64,000 bases of DNA from Thermococcus pacificus (GTDB taxonomy: Archaea > Methanobacteriota_B > Thermococci > Thermococcales > Thermococcaceae): NCBI RefSeq assembly GCF_002214485.1, contig NZ_CP015102.1, forward strand, positions 186,001 through 250,000. Reading direction: 5' to 3'. Positions within the stretch are counted from its first letter, which is position 1. Every line of letters begins with the position of its first letter. Under the pieces are notes generated by a model. That model saw nothing but the letters and a program-made list of their open reading frames with translations. It ran no database searches and was not told the origin of the DNA. This document shows, one piece after another, positions 24,995 through 33,149 of the stretch. Both the position numbers and the translations under genes were made by a program.

Positions 24995-25912
24995 TCACTC
25001 CTTCAGAATCTCGACTATCTGCTCGGCGACCTGAACGCCAGCCCTCATCTGGGCCTCAACGGTCGAGGCACCTATGTGCGGGGTCAGGACAACGTTGTCG
25101 AACTTGGTCAGCGGGTGGTCCTTTGGCAGTGGCTCCTCCTCGAAGACGTCCAGGCCGGCTCCGGCTATCCAGCCCTCCTGGAGGGCCTTGATGAGGGCGT
25201 TTGTATCTACTACAGCACCGCGGGCGGCGTTGATGAGTATGGCGGTCGGCTTCATGAGCTTGAGCCTCTCCTCGTTTATGAGGTGGTATGTTGCATCAAT
25301 TAGCGGGACGTGCAGAGTCACGACGTCGCTTTCCTTCAGGAGGGTCTCGAGGTCGACAAATTTTCCGCCAACTTCCTTGGCCCTCTCCTCTTTCGGATAC
25401 GGGTCGTAGAGGAGAACGTTCATGCCGAGGGCGTGGGCAATCTTGGCGACCTCGTAACCGATCCTTCCGAAGCCGACGACTCCAAGAGTCTTGCCCTCCA
25501 GCTCAACTCCCATGCACTGCTTCTTGGCCCAGACACCTTCCCTCATCTTCCTGTCGGCGAAGGCCACCTTCCTGGCAACGTTGAACATTAGGGCAACGGC
25601 GAGCTCCGCGACGCTTCTGCTTGAAGCTCCGGGGCTGTTGACGACCTTAATGCCCCTCTCCTTGGCAGCTTCAATGTCTATGTTGTCGAGGCCAACTCCA
25701 GCCCTCCCGATGACCTTGAGCTTTGGCGCGGCCTCGATGACCTTACGCGTAACCTTGGGCTTGCTCCTGACGATAATCGCATCGACGTCCCCGACGAGCT
25801 CGATGAGCCTCTCTTCATCGGGGTACTCCTCGAAAACAACCTCGAAACCGGCGTTCTTCAAAACCTCTATGGCCTTTTCGTGCAGCGGCGCCGCAACGAG
25901 AACCTTCACCAT
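24995..25912 (-). CDS. serA: D-3-phosphoglycerate dehydrogenase
   Basis: 305 aa, short form without the C-terminal ACT regulatory domain. First step of phosphorylated serine synthesis: 3-phosphoglycerate to 3-phosphohydroxypyruvate with NAD. Visible: GRAGVGLDNID, Rossmann GFGRIGYEVAK, INAARGAVVD, and the catalytic His in TPHIGAST with the Glu in FEEEPLP. Start chosen at the ATG 25912 following GAGGTGATGGAA. Last gene of a minus-strand run panE (26586-27500), DUF47 (25923-26570), serA with gaps of 15 and 10 bases. Related 2-hydroxyacid dehydrogenases such as glyoxylate reductase are possible but SerA fits best. Confidence 0.85.
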   Translation of the reverse strand: MVKVLVAAPLHEKAIEVLKNAGFEVVFEEYPDEERLIELVGDVDAIIVRSKPKVTRKVIEAAPKLKVIGRAGVGLDNIDIEAAKERGIKVVNSPGASSRSVAELAVALMFNVARKVAFADRKMREGVWAKKQCMGVELEGKTLGVVGFGRIGYEVAKIAHALGMNVLLYDPYPKEERAKEVGGKFVDLETLLKESDVVTLHVPLIDATYHLINEERLKLMKPTAILINAARGAVVDTNALIKALQEGWIAGAGLDVFEEEPLPKDHPLTKFDNVVLTPHIGASTVEAQMRAGVQVAEQIVEILKE

Positions 25913-25922
25913 TTCCATCACC

Positions 25923-26570
25923 TCATCCCCTTCTTTTTATTGCCATGAGCATGACCTGGTCTGAAGCGTCTTCGGCGCGGTCTGCTATGTCGCCGATCTT
26001 CGTTAATATCTGGTTCCAGATAAGCTTTGCGTAGGTTGTAATGGTCTCGCTCTCAAAAACCTTGCTCTTGACCTCGTACTCAACATCGTCGGCCTCCTCT
26101 TCGGCATCTTCAACCGCCTTGGCCAGCTCTATGGCCCTGTCGACGTCCGAGTTCAGGGCGTTGACTGCATCGATGAGAACCTTGTACGTCTCGATAGCAG
26201 AATCCACGAGGCCGAGTATCTCGTCCTTGAGTTCCTCCGGGATCTTTGGTCTCGCGAGAACCAGCGTGTGGGCCGCGCTTTCCGCCGCATCAGCCACCTG
26301 ATCTATTAGCTCGCTGAGCCTGACGTAATCGCCCCTGTTCGCGGGCAGAAAAGCCCCCTCATAGAGCATCGTCTCAATGCTCCTCCTGAGGGTGTCGGCC
26401 TTGCTCTCAAGTTTGTCAACTTCTCTCTCAAAGGCTTTGGCCCTCTCAAGGTCCTTCTCGAGGTACGCAACCATCAGCTCCCTGAAAGCCACCAGGGACT
26501 CGTTGACGACCTTGAGATGGTCTTCAATGGTCTCAAAAACGCTGCTTTCCTTACCGCCGAATATGGGCAT
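25923..26570 (-). CDS. DUF47/PhoU-like phosphate transport regulator
   Basis: 215 aa, all-helical, typical of the DUF47 family (PhoU-like, linked to Pit phosphate permeases). Start MPIFGGKESSVFETIEDHL; the acidic D/E-x-x-x-D motifs of PhoU-like metal binding appear in EREVDKLESKADTLRR and EDAEEEADDVEYEV. Likely a cytoplasmic partner that modulates phosphate uptake. In many archaea it is adjacent to pit, but here the Pit-type permease is 8 kb away (34444-35406), and this gene is in an operon with panE and serA. Confidence 0.85.
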   Translation of the reverse strand: MPIFGGKESSVFETIEDHLKVVNESLVAFRELMVAYLEKDLERAKAFEREVDKLESKADTLRRSIETMLYEGAFLPANRGDYVRLSELIDQVADAAESAAHTLVLARPKIPEELKDEILGLVDSAIETYKVLIDAVNALNSDVDRAIELAKAVEDAEEEADDVEYEVKSKVFESETITTYAKLIWNQILTKIGDIADRAEDASDQVMLMAIKRRG

Positions 26571-26585
26571 CTCGGACCCTCCAGT

Positions 26586-27500
26586 TTAGACTTCACCGTC
26601 CGATTTATTTAGATTTTCCTTCGCCTTGATCAGTGCCCAGAGCAGTTCGTTCCTCGGTGCTTCCAGGCCGACGGACTGGGCGTACTCAGCGATTTTCCCG
26701 TGGATGTAGTCCACCTCAGTCCTCTTCCCGCGCATTATGTCCTGCAGGGTGGAGTTGTAGTTCTCCCTCGTTCTCTCAATGGTGTCCCAGAGGAGTTCTA
26801 GGGGGTGTATCTCGAACTCCACGCCGAGCTGCTGTGCAACGAGACAGCCTTCCCTGGCGATGTCGATGGAAATTCTCTCTAGGTAGGGATCGTCCTTGAG
26901 GACGCCGTTCTTAACCCCTAGAACCGTTCCAAGACCGTTGATGACGGAGTTGACTATCGCCTTCGCCCACTTCCACCCGATTATGTTCTCACTGACCGAA
27001 ACTTCCAGACCCGCTTTCCTAAAAATCCCCGCAACAGCCTCTACAAATGGCTCATTACCCGTTGGATACTTGCCTATAACGGTTATCCCCTTCCCCATCC
27101 AGTGCACGTGGCCCCACTCGACCAGCATCGCCCCGTTTGTGGTCACACCTCCTATAACCTTCGGCGTCTCCTTTAATGCCAGCTCCTCGTTGCCGAGGCC
27201 GTTCTGGACGCTCAGAATCCACGTCTCCGGCCCCAGGCACTTTCTCGCACACTCCAGGGCCGTTTTGGTTGAATAGGATTTTGTGGCCAGAATCAGCAGG
27301 TCAGGAGGCTCTTCGGGGGCGTAGAGGCTCGCGTTTGGATGAACTGTGAAGTCCTCAACGCCTGAGACCCTCAAGCCGCTTTCATTTATGGCCCTCACCT
27401 GTGGCTCCCTGCCGATGAGAGTTACATCGTTTCCCGCTCTCGCCAGGAGGGCCCCGAAGAGAGAGCCTATGCTTCCCGCACCGAGCACGTAAATCTTCAT
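26586..27500 (-). CDS. panE: 2-dehydropantoate 2-reductase (ketopantoate reductase)
   Basis: 304 aa. Reduces ketopantoate to pantoate in coenzyme A synthesis. Has the N-terminal dinucleotide fold [17 protein letters not shown], the family block [18 protein letters not shown], the catalytic Lys in [15 protein letters not shown], and the C-terminal helical domain ending [12 protein letters not shown] (substrate-binding region) and APRNELLW. Cytoplasmic. I chose the ATG at 27500 with GGTGGTGAG just before; 27518 is an alternative. First gene of the panE-DUF47-serA run, divergent from the SPOUT methyltransferase gene with only 46 bases between. Confidence 0.92.
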   Translation of the reverse strand: MKIYVLGAGSIGSLFGALLARAGNDVTLIGREPQVRAINESGLRVSGVEDFTVHPNASLYAPEEPPDLLILATKSYSTKTALECARKCLGPETWILSVQNGLGNEELALKETPKVIGGVTTNGAMLVEWGHVHWMGKGITVIGKYPTGNEPFVEAVAGIFRKAGLEVSVSENIIGWKWAKAIVNSVINGLGTVLGVKNGVLKDDPYLERISIDIAREGCLVAQQLGVEFEIHPLELLWDTIERTRENYNSTLQDIMRGKRTEVDYIHGKIAEYAQSVGLEAPRNELLWALIKAKENLNKSDGEV

Positions 27501-27546
27501 CTCACCACCAGAAACCATTTAACCCCGTGTCCTTTAATCCTTTCGT

Positions 27547-28266
27547 ATGGACGCTTCAGTTGTTTTGGTGGAGCCAGAGGGGCCGGCGAACATAGGCATG
27601 GTCGCAAGGACTATGAAGAACTTCGGTTTTTCCAGGCTAGTCCTCATCAACCCTAACCTCACGGAGGAGAGCTACAGCTATGCCGTCCACGCCAAAGATA
27701 TCCTAGAGAACGCGCTCGTGCTGGAAGAATTCGGGGAGGCGCTTGAACTCTTCGACCTCGCGGTCGGAACCACCGGAAAGCCGGGGAAGAACTACATCCC
27801 AGACAGGGCGCCGCTGATGCCCTGGGAGCTGAGGGAGACGCTGGAAGGCTATCTTGGAAGGGTCGGCCTCTTCTTCGGGCGGGAGAGCATCGGGCTGAGG
27901 AACGAAGAGCTGGCGAAGCTCGATTTCACGGTAACCATACCGACGAGCGATTCATACCCCATCATGAACCTTGCCCAGGCGGTTGCTGTCGTACTGTACG
28001 AACTGGCCAAAAAACGACCGGAACCTGCAGTGGAGGCTCTCACTCCAGCGACGAGGAAGGAGAAGGAGCAGCTCGTTAAGACCTGGGCGGAACTCCTTGA
28101 GGTGCTGAACTATCCAAAGGACGCCGAGAGGAGGGAGGTCTTCGTCAAGGTCTTCAGGCGCTTCGTCGGCAGGGCGATTCTCTACGGAAGGGAGGTTCAC
28201 ACGCTGATGGGCCCGCTGAGGAAGGCGAGGCTCAGGCTGGAGGAATGTGGGGATGCTGAGCGCTGA
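27547..28266 (+). CDS. SPOUT (SpoU/TrmJ-type) RNA 2'-O-methyltransferase
   Basis: 239 aa. SPOUT knot enzyme: VLVEPEGPANIGMVARTMKNFG (motif 1), VGLFFGRESIGLRNEEL (motif 2) and IPTSDSYPIMNLAQAVAVVLYEL (motif 3), followed by a C-terminal helical extension as in TrmJ, which methylates position 32 of tRNAs. The match to TrmJ is close in length and motif spacing; the exact nucleotide is inferred. The ATG lies so close to the TATA-like CATTTAAC that the transcript is probably leaderless. First gene of an operon with ogt and a TPR membrane protein. Confidence 0.88.
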   Translation: MDASVVLVEPEGPANIGMVARTMKNFGFSRLVLINPNLTEESYSYAVHAKDILENALVLEEFGEALELFDLAVGTTGKPGKNYIPDRAPLMPWELRETLEGYLGRVGLFFGRESIGLRNEELAKLDFTVTIPTSDSYPIMNLAQAVAVVLYELAKKRPEPAVEALTPATRKEKEQLVKTWAELLEVLNYPKDAERREVFVKVFRRFVGRAILYGREVHTLMGPLRKARLRLEECGDAER

Positions 28267-28792
28267 GGTATTTGAGATAGCCGGCAGAAGGGTCTGGATA
28301 GGGGTTTTCTGGCAAGAGAAGATCCAGGGGATAACCTTCTCCCTCGACAGAGAACAGTTCGAGAGGAACGTTGAGAGGCTCTCGGGCTTTCTGAGGCGGA
28401 GGGGGGTGGACCTGGATTTAGCCCGCGAGGGGTCAAACTACCCGGCCCTCGTGAGGGACGTCATCATTGGAAAGGTTGACAACGCCGACGTTTTGGACGA
28501 GCTCTCCTTTGAGGGCCTTACACCCTTTGAGGGGCGCGTTTACGAATGGCTCACGAAAAACGTTAAAAGAGGTGACATTATAACCTACGGTAACCTTGCA
28601 AAGGCCCTTGGGACATCTCCGAGGGCCATAGGTGGGGCGATGAGGAGAAACCCCTACCCGATAGTGGTTCCCTGTCACAGGGTGGTGGCTAAAGACGGAA
28701 TCGGCTACTACACCCCGAGACTGGACGAAAAGGTGTTCCTGCTGAAAATAGAGGGGGTGGAAGGATGGACAAGCTCAAAGCTTACCTCATAG
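28253..28792 (+). CDS. ogt: Methylated-DNA--protein-cysteine methyltransferase
   Basis: 179 aa. Suicide repair protein that takes the alkyl group from O6-methylguanine onto Cys in VPCHRVV. Other family marks: the helix-turn-helix region YGNLAKALGTSPRAIGGAMRRNP, with the arginine finger, and the N-terminal ribonuclease H-like domain. It overlaps the end of the methyltransferase gene by 14 bases; the ATG at 28253 has GGAGG 9 bases upstream. Its own 3' end overlaps the TPR gene by 28 bases, so the three genes form one tight operon. Confidence 0.94.
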   Translation: MLSAEVFEIAGRRVWIGVFWQEKIQGITFSLDREQFERNVERLSGFLRRRGVDLDLAREGSNYPALVRDVIIGKVDNADVLDELSFEGLTPFEGRVYEWLTKNVKRGDIITYGNLAKALGTSPRAIGGAMRRNPYPIVVPCHRVVAKDGIGYYTPRLDEKVFLLKIEGVEGWTSSKLTS

Positions 28793-29793
28793 GTTTTTTG
28801 ATAGCTGTAATAGCTATAGCGGCGGGTATAGTCTGGTACGGCGGCTGGAAGCTGTTGCTTCAGGTGATACTCACGCTTGGGTTCCTCGGCGTTACCCTGA
28901 TGTTGCTGTTCTTCACGGGGCTGACGTTATACGCCGAGAGCTGGAAGTATGGAGCGATACTCGCCATCTTCACAGCCATAAGTGGCTATGGCCTCTATCT
29001 GAGCGCCACATGGCAGAAGCTCAACGTCGTAGCTGGAATTATCGTCTTCTTCATCGCCGTCGTCGCCTTCGGAATCTGGTACATCAGCGAGCCCGACCTC
29101 GGACTGGTTGACCGCTTCAAGAGCGCGGAGAGCCTCGAAAGGGCAGGCAAGTACAAGCAGGCCGCTAGGAAGTACGAGAAGGCCGGAAACTACCTGAAGG
29201 CCGCTGAAATGTACCTCAAGCTTGGGTGGATGGAGAGCGCCGCCTGGGCCTATGAGAAGGCCGGGAAGTATGAAAAAGCCGCTGAAATCTATGAAGGGCT
29301 TTATGAGAAGGAGAAGGACACCTACTACCTCAAGGAGGCCCACGAGTACTGGAAGAAGGCCGGAAATATGGAGAGGGCGGCTAAGGCTTTGGAGCGTTAT
29401 GCCGAGGAAGAACCGTGGTTCTGGGAGGACGTGGCAAAGCTCTACGAGGAGCTTGGAAACGAGGAGAAAGCTAAGGAAGCCTGGGAGAAAGCCCTCGAGT
29501 ACTACAAGAAGGAGGCGGAAGAGGAGGGCGTCTTCTGGGAAGACGTCGGCAACATAGCGAGAAAGCTTGGCATGGAGGAACTCGCAAGGGAAGCATATCA
29601 GAAGTTCCTTGAGTACTGCCTGAAGGAGGCTGAGGAGGACCCGATGTGGTGGAAGCACGTGGCTGAGGCATACGAGTATCTCGGCGAGAAGGAGAAGGCC
29701 GAAGAAGCTAGAAAGAAGTACGAGGAGTACAGGCAGGAAATTATGAAGGCCAACGAGGAAACCTCGAACTTCCCGGGGGAGAAGGGAGAGTAA
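28765..29793 (+). CDS. Membrane protein with cytoplasmic TPR-like repeats
   Basis: 342 aa. Four hydrophobic segments in the first ~115 residues (about 7-23, 29-51, 59-78 and 88-108), then a long helical domain of TPR-like repeats, for example AGKYKQAARKYEKAGNYLKAAEMYLKLG and similar units to residue ~330, with a highly charged tail. It probably holds other proteins at the inner face of the membrane. The gene overlaps ogt by 28 bases and ends at the edge of an accessory patch. No enzyme motif; partner unknown. Confidence 0.82.
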   Translation: MDKLKAYLIGFLIAVIAIAAGIVWYGGWKLLLQVILTLGFLGVTLMLLFFTGLTLYAESWKYGAILAIFTAISGYGLYLSATWQKLNVVAGIIVFFIAVVAFGIWYISEPDLGLVDRFKSAESLERAGKYKQAARKYEKAGNYLKAAEMYLKLGWMESAAWAYEKAGKYEKAAEIYEGLYEKEKDTYYLKEAHEYWKKAGNMERAAKALERYAEEEPWFWEDVAKLYEELGNEEKAKEAWEKALEYYKKEAEEEGVFWEDVGNIARKLGMEELAREAYQKFLEYCLKEAEEDPMWWKHVAEAYEYLGEKEKAEEARKKYEEYRQEIMKANEETSNFPGEKGE

Positions 29794-29794
29794 G

Positions 29795-29929
29795 CTAAAA
29801 GACCGTCTCCATTTCCTTAATTTTGTCAAAATCACGGTCTTTTGGGAGTATTACACTTATTCTATGGGCTTTCATCGTGGCGTAGTGGCTGGCATCGTCA
29901 AAGTCAAGTCGCCGGCACTTCTCAGCTTT
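29795..29929 (-). pseudogene. Remnant of a PIN-domain (VapC-like) toxin, C-terminal part only
   Basis: Minus strand codes for 44 residues ending at TAG 29795-29797: LDFDDASHYATMKAHRISVILPKDRDFDKI, the typical C-terminal block of PIN ribonucleases, with the conserved acidic residues (DFDDA and KDRDFD). The N-terminal half with the first catalytic Asp, any start codon and a VapB partner are missing; upstream sequence in frame is unrelated. A perfect 10-base inverted repeat (AAAAGACCGT at 29797-29806 and its complement near 29834-29844) lies inside. Likely the end of a decayed toxin gene, convergent with the TPR gene. Confidence 0.55.
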
Positions 29930-29980
29930 GGTACAGAATCCTTGGTACCGTGGGCTTTTCAGCGGTTGGGGCTGGAGTTT

Positions 29981-30151
29981 AGGCAGGAGAGGTTTGGTGG
30001 ACAGAGTGTTGTTGAGTCTGTTTTTTCTGTGAAGAGTAGGAGTGGGTGGTTCTGGAATAGGTTTCCATGTAGGTCTTCTTTTGCTTCTGTTCAGAGCTGG
30101 CTGGAGAGCCTCTTCGTAAATTTTCTGAAGGTGATGCCCAGCTCATCTTGA
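29981..30151 (+). pseudogene. Transposase-like C-terminal fragment
   Basis: The plus frame reads RQERFGGQSVVESVFSV, then WFWNRFPCRSSF and VQSWLESLFVNF. This resembles the C-terminal region of DDE transposases of Thermococcales, where a VExxFSVLK-type helix holds the catalytic Glu. There is no N-terminal part, no terminal inverted repeat and no target duplication in sight. Codon use (many GTT, TTT, AGG) differs from neighbours. Identification is by motif memory only and the exact IS family is not named. Confidence 0.45.
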
Positions 30152-30245
30152 CAGTTTCGCATTCGACAATTGTCCAAGATCTTATAAGTTATAATCGAAA
30201 ACCTTAAATACAGGGCTCATGGGGGATGTTACTTGGTGAGATCCT

Positions 30246-30500
30246 ATGGAAAAATCAGAGCAGAATTTGTATGAGATTTTTGGTGAAGTTATAGCGGAAC
30301 AAGACTTTCTAAAAGCGTTCCTGATAACAAGTGCACTTGCCTTCCTACTGTACTTCAGTGCCCCCCAGATAGTACGCATGATGGGAAGAGAAGATCTGCT
30401 GAATGCTTTGAGGGTAACATTAAGCGCCCTTGGAGCATTTCTTGGGTTTATAGTTTCCACAGTGATAATTGAACCAAAAAGGGTAGTGGAGGAGGAGTGA
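30246..30500 (+). CDS. Small membrane protein upstream of the TctA-type permease
   Basis: 84 aa with two hydrophobic segments (about 23-38 and 56-74). Ribosome binding site GGTGAGATCCT precedes the ATG, and a TATA-like CCTTAAATAC lies at ~30202-30211. The stop is 2 bases before the permease gene, so both are on one transcript. It could be the small (TctB-like) subunit of the transporter, though it is much shorter than usual TctB and shows no clear similarity. AT-rich codon use matches the permease and not the surrounding genes. Confidence 0.7.
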   Translation: MEKSEQNLYEIFGEVIAEQDFLKAFLITSALAFLLYFSAPQIVRMMGREDLLNALRVTLSALGAFLGFIVSTVIIEPKRVVEEE

Positions 30501-30501
30501 T

Positions 30502-31860
30502 ATGGAGCTTGCCAGTCTTTTAATTCAGGCCACGCTTTTAACCATGTTCTCTGTTTTTCTGTACGTAATAATCGGAATGATTCCTGGAACCGATGAGACA
30601 GCTACAATCGCTCCAATAACCCTGGCATTCTTAACGGCAGGATTTGATCCATTGTTAATTCTTGCATGGTTCATGGGGACAATAGTAGCATTTAAAGCAG
30701 CCGATGCAGTTCCCACAGCACTCGCTGCAATACCCGGTGGAGTTATGGCCGTACCCCAAGTTCCGGATGCACTTGTGGCCAGGAAGTATGGATACTCTGA
30801 GATACTCCTTAGAAAGGGCATAACAGCAAGCGTCATTGGAACTGTGGTTGCTATCGCGATAACGCTTCCACTCTCATTCTATCTGGCCCCTCTGGGAGAA
30901 TTGCTCAAAAACTCGGCCGGCCCCTTGAACTGGCCGGGGTGGGTTTACTTAATTGTTGCAGGGACTCTACTGCTGGCAATAATGTCAAAGGCAAAGATAC
31001 TCGCACTGCTCTCGATATTTCCATTTGCGATGCTTGTTCAAGGACTCAGGGGATTGTATGGGCACTCGGCATTTATAAGCATCTTTCTGGCAATCACAAT
31101 TGGGCCGATACTTTACGAGCTCTTAACTTTGATCTCTCCGAACAATCATCATTTGAGACGCAGCGATTACGCAAGAATTAAACTCGTAAAAACCAGGAAA
31201 ATTTCATTGAATCCACTCCATCATCTCACTAAGGCTGAAGTAACTCTCTCCTCTATCCTAGCGGGGATAAGTGGGATTCTGGCAACCTTTATGAGTCCGG
31301 TTGGGCTGACGGTTCTCTTTGGAGATCTTATAAAGGAGAGCCAGAAAGATGAGCTCAAAGGGTCGCTCATGGCTTATGCAGTAAGAGATGCTATAAAGAA
31401 CGCCACATACATTGGAGGAACGCTCATACCTCTTATTGCATTGGGAGTGCCTACAGGCCCAATGTCCGCTGGACCAGCTCATCCGTTCTTTGCTGAACTT
31501 GCTTCCTTCGGAGGTTTGACTCCAAGAGATGTACTCCTCCAGAGATACTCAACCTCAACGATAATGCTTGTGACTATCTATGCAACGCTCTTTGCAGCAT
31601 TACTAGCGTATACAATACTGATCAAGTACTCCAAGCAGCTGACACTGTTCGTTTTTAGAAAAGTACCTGCAGAGGCTTTATATGCCACATTTTTAGCCAT
31701 AGTGTTGGTTTTGGCTTATAATGATGCAGGAGTTGCAGGAATTTTTGGTTCAATCTTAGTGGGCCTTATCTCGGCAACATTCGTTAGAAACGGCGTTTCA
31801 ATAGGGATACTCTTCATGGTGCTTGTTGCAGCCCCGTATCTTGTGGGACTTCTATTCTGA
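30502..31860 (+). CDS. TctA-family (DUF112) permease
   Basis: 452 aa, ~11-12 membrane helices. TctA-like family marks: IGMIPGTDETATIAPITLAF near the start, the internal repeat region with MSPVGLTVLFGDLI, and LIPLIALGVPTGPMSAGPAHPFF, which matches the second glycine-rich signature of TctA. Such permeases move tricarboxylates or other organic acids with a periplasmic binding protein; no binding protein is encoded here, so the mode may differ. The gene is clearly richer in A+T than its neighbours and follows toxin and transposase debris, suggesting horizontal gain. Confidence 0.82.
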   Translation: MELASLLIQATLLTMFSVFLYVIIGMIPGTDETATIAPITLAFLTAGFDPLLILAWFMGTIVAFKAADAVPTALAAIPGGVMAVPQVPDALVARKYGYSEILLRKGITASVIGTVVAIAITLPLSFYLAPLGELLKNSAGPLNWPGWVYLIVAGTLLLAIMSKAKILALLSIFPFAMLVQGLRGLYGHSAFISIFLAITIGPILYELLTLISPNNHHLRRSDYARIKLVKTRKISLNPLHHLTKAEVTLSSILAGISGILATFMSPVGLTVLFGDLIKESQKDELKGSLMAYAVRDAIKNATYIGGTLIPLIALGVPTGPMSAGPAHPFFAELASFGGLTPRDVLLQRYSTSTIMLVTIYATLFAALLAYTILIKYSKQLTLFVFRKVPAEALYATFLAIVLVLAYNDAGVAGIFGSILVGLISATFVRNGVSIGILFMVLVAAPYLVGLLF

Positions 31861-32149
31861 GCTCTTTTTCATTATTTTCCTATTTGAGACTGTCAAGATA
31901 TTCCATTAGTAACTTTGGCGGAGAAGATAGCGCTGAAAGCTTTGAGCGGAGGTTCTTAAAGAGAGTATGAAGATTTCAGAGGAAAAAAGATAGTGGACCA
32001 TCTGAAGGAATCGGGGATGCAAAGTCGCTTGGAGAATACGCTAAGACTGCGTTTTCCAATCCTGTTTTGCTTGACAAAATTCTACCGATCTGCTCTTTCC
32101 TCGATAAACCTTTTTAAAATCCTTCCCCAATTCTCTCCGGGTGGTAAGG
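31861..32149. other. Gene-poor AT-rich spacer after the TctA permease
   Basis: 289 bases without a convincing gene. T-rich runs directly after the permease stop may terminate its transcript. Short open stretches in different frames (for example MKISEEKR, and an in-frame stretch around 31993-32118 reading SLGEYAKTAFSNPVLLDKILP) could be debris of a lost gene. The TATA-like CTTTTTAAAATCC at ~32109-32121 is the likely promoter of the NAC gene. Confidence 0.4.
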
Positions 32150-32485
32150 ATGATGGGAATGAACCCGAGGCAGATGAAGAAGCTCATGCGCCAGATGGGC
32201 ATCAAGATGGAGGAGCTTGAGGGGGTTAAGGAGGTAATAATCAGGATGGAGAACAAGGAGATAGTCCTCAAGGAGCCGGCTATAACTGTGATAACCGCCC
32301 AGGGTGAGAAGAGCTATCAGATAGTTCCCGGAAGCGAGGAAGTGAGGGCAATAATAAACGTCTCCGAGGAGGACATAAAGCTCGTTATGGATCAGACCGG
32401 GGCGGACTACGAGACTGCCAGAAAGGCTCTAATAGAGGCCAACGGAGATTTGGCAGAGGCTATCCTCAAGCTGACTGAAGAATGA
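32150..32485 (+). CDS. nac: Nascent polypeptide-associated complex protein (archaeal alpha-NAC)
   Basis: 111 aa. Ribosome-bound homodimeric chaperone. N-terminal basic stretch [26 protein letters not shown] domain ([33 protein letters not shown]) and a C-terminal UBA domain ([36 protein letters not shown]). Full length for the archaeal family. The start is the ATG at 32150 or the one at 32153; GGGTGGTAAGG lies before both. A TATA-like element ~30-40 bases upstream serves as promoter. Core housekeeping gene right after the accessory patch. Confidence 0.95.
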   Translation: MMGMNPRQMKKLMRQMGIKMEELEGVKEVIIRMENKEIVLKEPAITVITAQGEKSYQIVPGSEEVRAIINVSEEDIKLVMDQTGADYETARKALIEANGDLAEAILKLTEE

Positions 32486-32500
32486 TGGAAATGGAAAGGG

Positions 32501-32860
32501 TCACTCCTTTTCATAATCTTTCTTGAAGGCCTCTATAGCCTTTGTCAGCGGTATGAGGTGCATGAGCGCCGGACCACCGGCCATGAGAACAGCCACTAGA
32601 CCAGCTTCAAGAAGCTCCTCTGGCTTTGCGCCTGCCTCGAGGGCCTTCTGGGTGTGGAGGTAGATGCACCACTCACAGCCCGCCGCGATTCCAAGGGCAA
32701 CTGCTATGAGCTCCTTCTCCCTCGTCGTCAGGGCCTTGTTGTCGAGGGTCTCACGGAGGAAGCGCGAGAAGGCGGATATCTCCTTTGGGTGCTCCTTTCC
32801 GAGCTTATCTAAGAGGGCCTCAATCTCCTTGAGCTTTACCATTACGTCTTCTTCCCCCAT
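32501..32860 (-). CDS. Carboxymuconolactone decarboxylase / AhpD-like protein
   Basis: 119 aa, all-helical single-domain member of the CMD family. Contains the redox-type motif CEWCIYLHTQKALEAG (CxxC followed by His), typical of AhpD-like peroxidase partners, and REKELIAVALGIAAG before it. Likely a thiol-disulfide enzyme in oxidative defence; a partner is not encoded nearby. GGTGGTATT precedes the ATG. A perfect palindrome (32913-32927) lies upstream and could control it. Confidence 0.87.
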   Translation of the reverse strand: MGEEDVMVKLKEIEALLDKLGKEHPKEISAFSRFLRETLDNKALTTREKELIAVALGIAAGCEWCIYLHTQKALEAGAKPEELLEAGLVAVLMAGGPALMHLIPLTKAIEAFKKDYEKE

Positions 32861-32912
32861 AATACCACCGTAGAGAATTTGGGGAAGACGGATTAAAGGA
32901 TTTCTAAAACGG

Positions 32913-32927
32913 AAGGTTTCAAACCTT
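32913..32927 (-). promoter_or_regulatory. Perfect palindrome upstream of the CMD-family gene
   Basis: AAGGTTT-C-AAACCTT (32913-32927) lies 53-67 bases upstream of the ATG at 32860, just upstream of T-rich TATA-like sequence. The symmetry suggests a regulator site, for example a redox regulator; unproven. Confidence 0.4.
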
Positions 32928-32940
32928 TGTTATCAGACTG

Positions 32941-33027
32941 CTATCCCCCTCTGGCGGAGTTATATCGATCAACTATGATGCCCGTCCCCATGATGAGCAG
33001 TACCAGATACCCCCACCATACTCTCAT
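32941..33027 (-). CDS. Possible 28-aa membrane peptide
   Basis: An ATG at 33027 opens a 28-codon frame, MRVWWGYLVLLIMGTGIIVDRY followed by a short polar tail and TAG (32941-32943). It has one basic residue, then a single hydrophobic segment, like many archaeal mini-proteins. There is no clear ribosome binding site, and the strong TATA-like sequence on this strand is too close to the ATG, so expression is uncertain. It lies in a 317-base stretch otherwise without genes. Confidence 0.3.
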   Translation of the reverse strand: MRVWWGYLVLLIMGTGIIVDRYNSARGG

Positions 33028-33035
33028 CGCAACTT

Positions 33036-33120
33036 TTTATATATTTAACATGTGTGATGAGCCGGGCTTTAAGGCATTTCCTGGTAGTTCCTTGATGCTC
33101 ATCACCTACTGTAATGTTTT
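33036..33120 (+). other. Promoter, inverted repeat and T-run: possible short RNA
   Basis: A strong TATA box (TTTATATAT, 33036-33044) is followed by GTGATGAG (33054-33061) and its exact complement CTCATCAC (33098-33105), and by a T run (33116-33121) that could end transcription. The predicted start (~33065) and T run would give an RNA of about 55 nt. No tRNA, C/D or H/ACA pattern is complete. It may instead be a control region for hflX downstream. Confidence 0.3.
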
Positions 33121-33149
33121 TCAGAGGTGCCCAAGATAGAGCAAGCTTA

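Noticed and set aside
33054-33105. C/D box RNA upstream of hflX
   Set aside because: A perfect C box (GTGATGA) and a C'-like TTGATGC are present, but no D or D' box (CTGA) follows at the right spacing.
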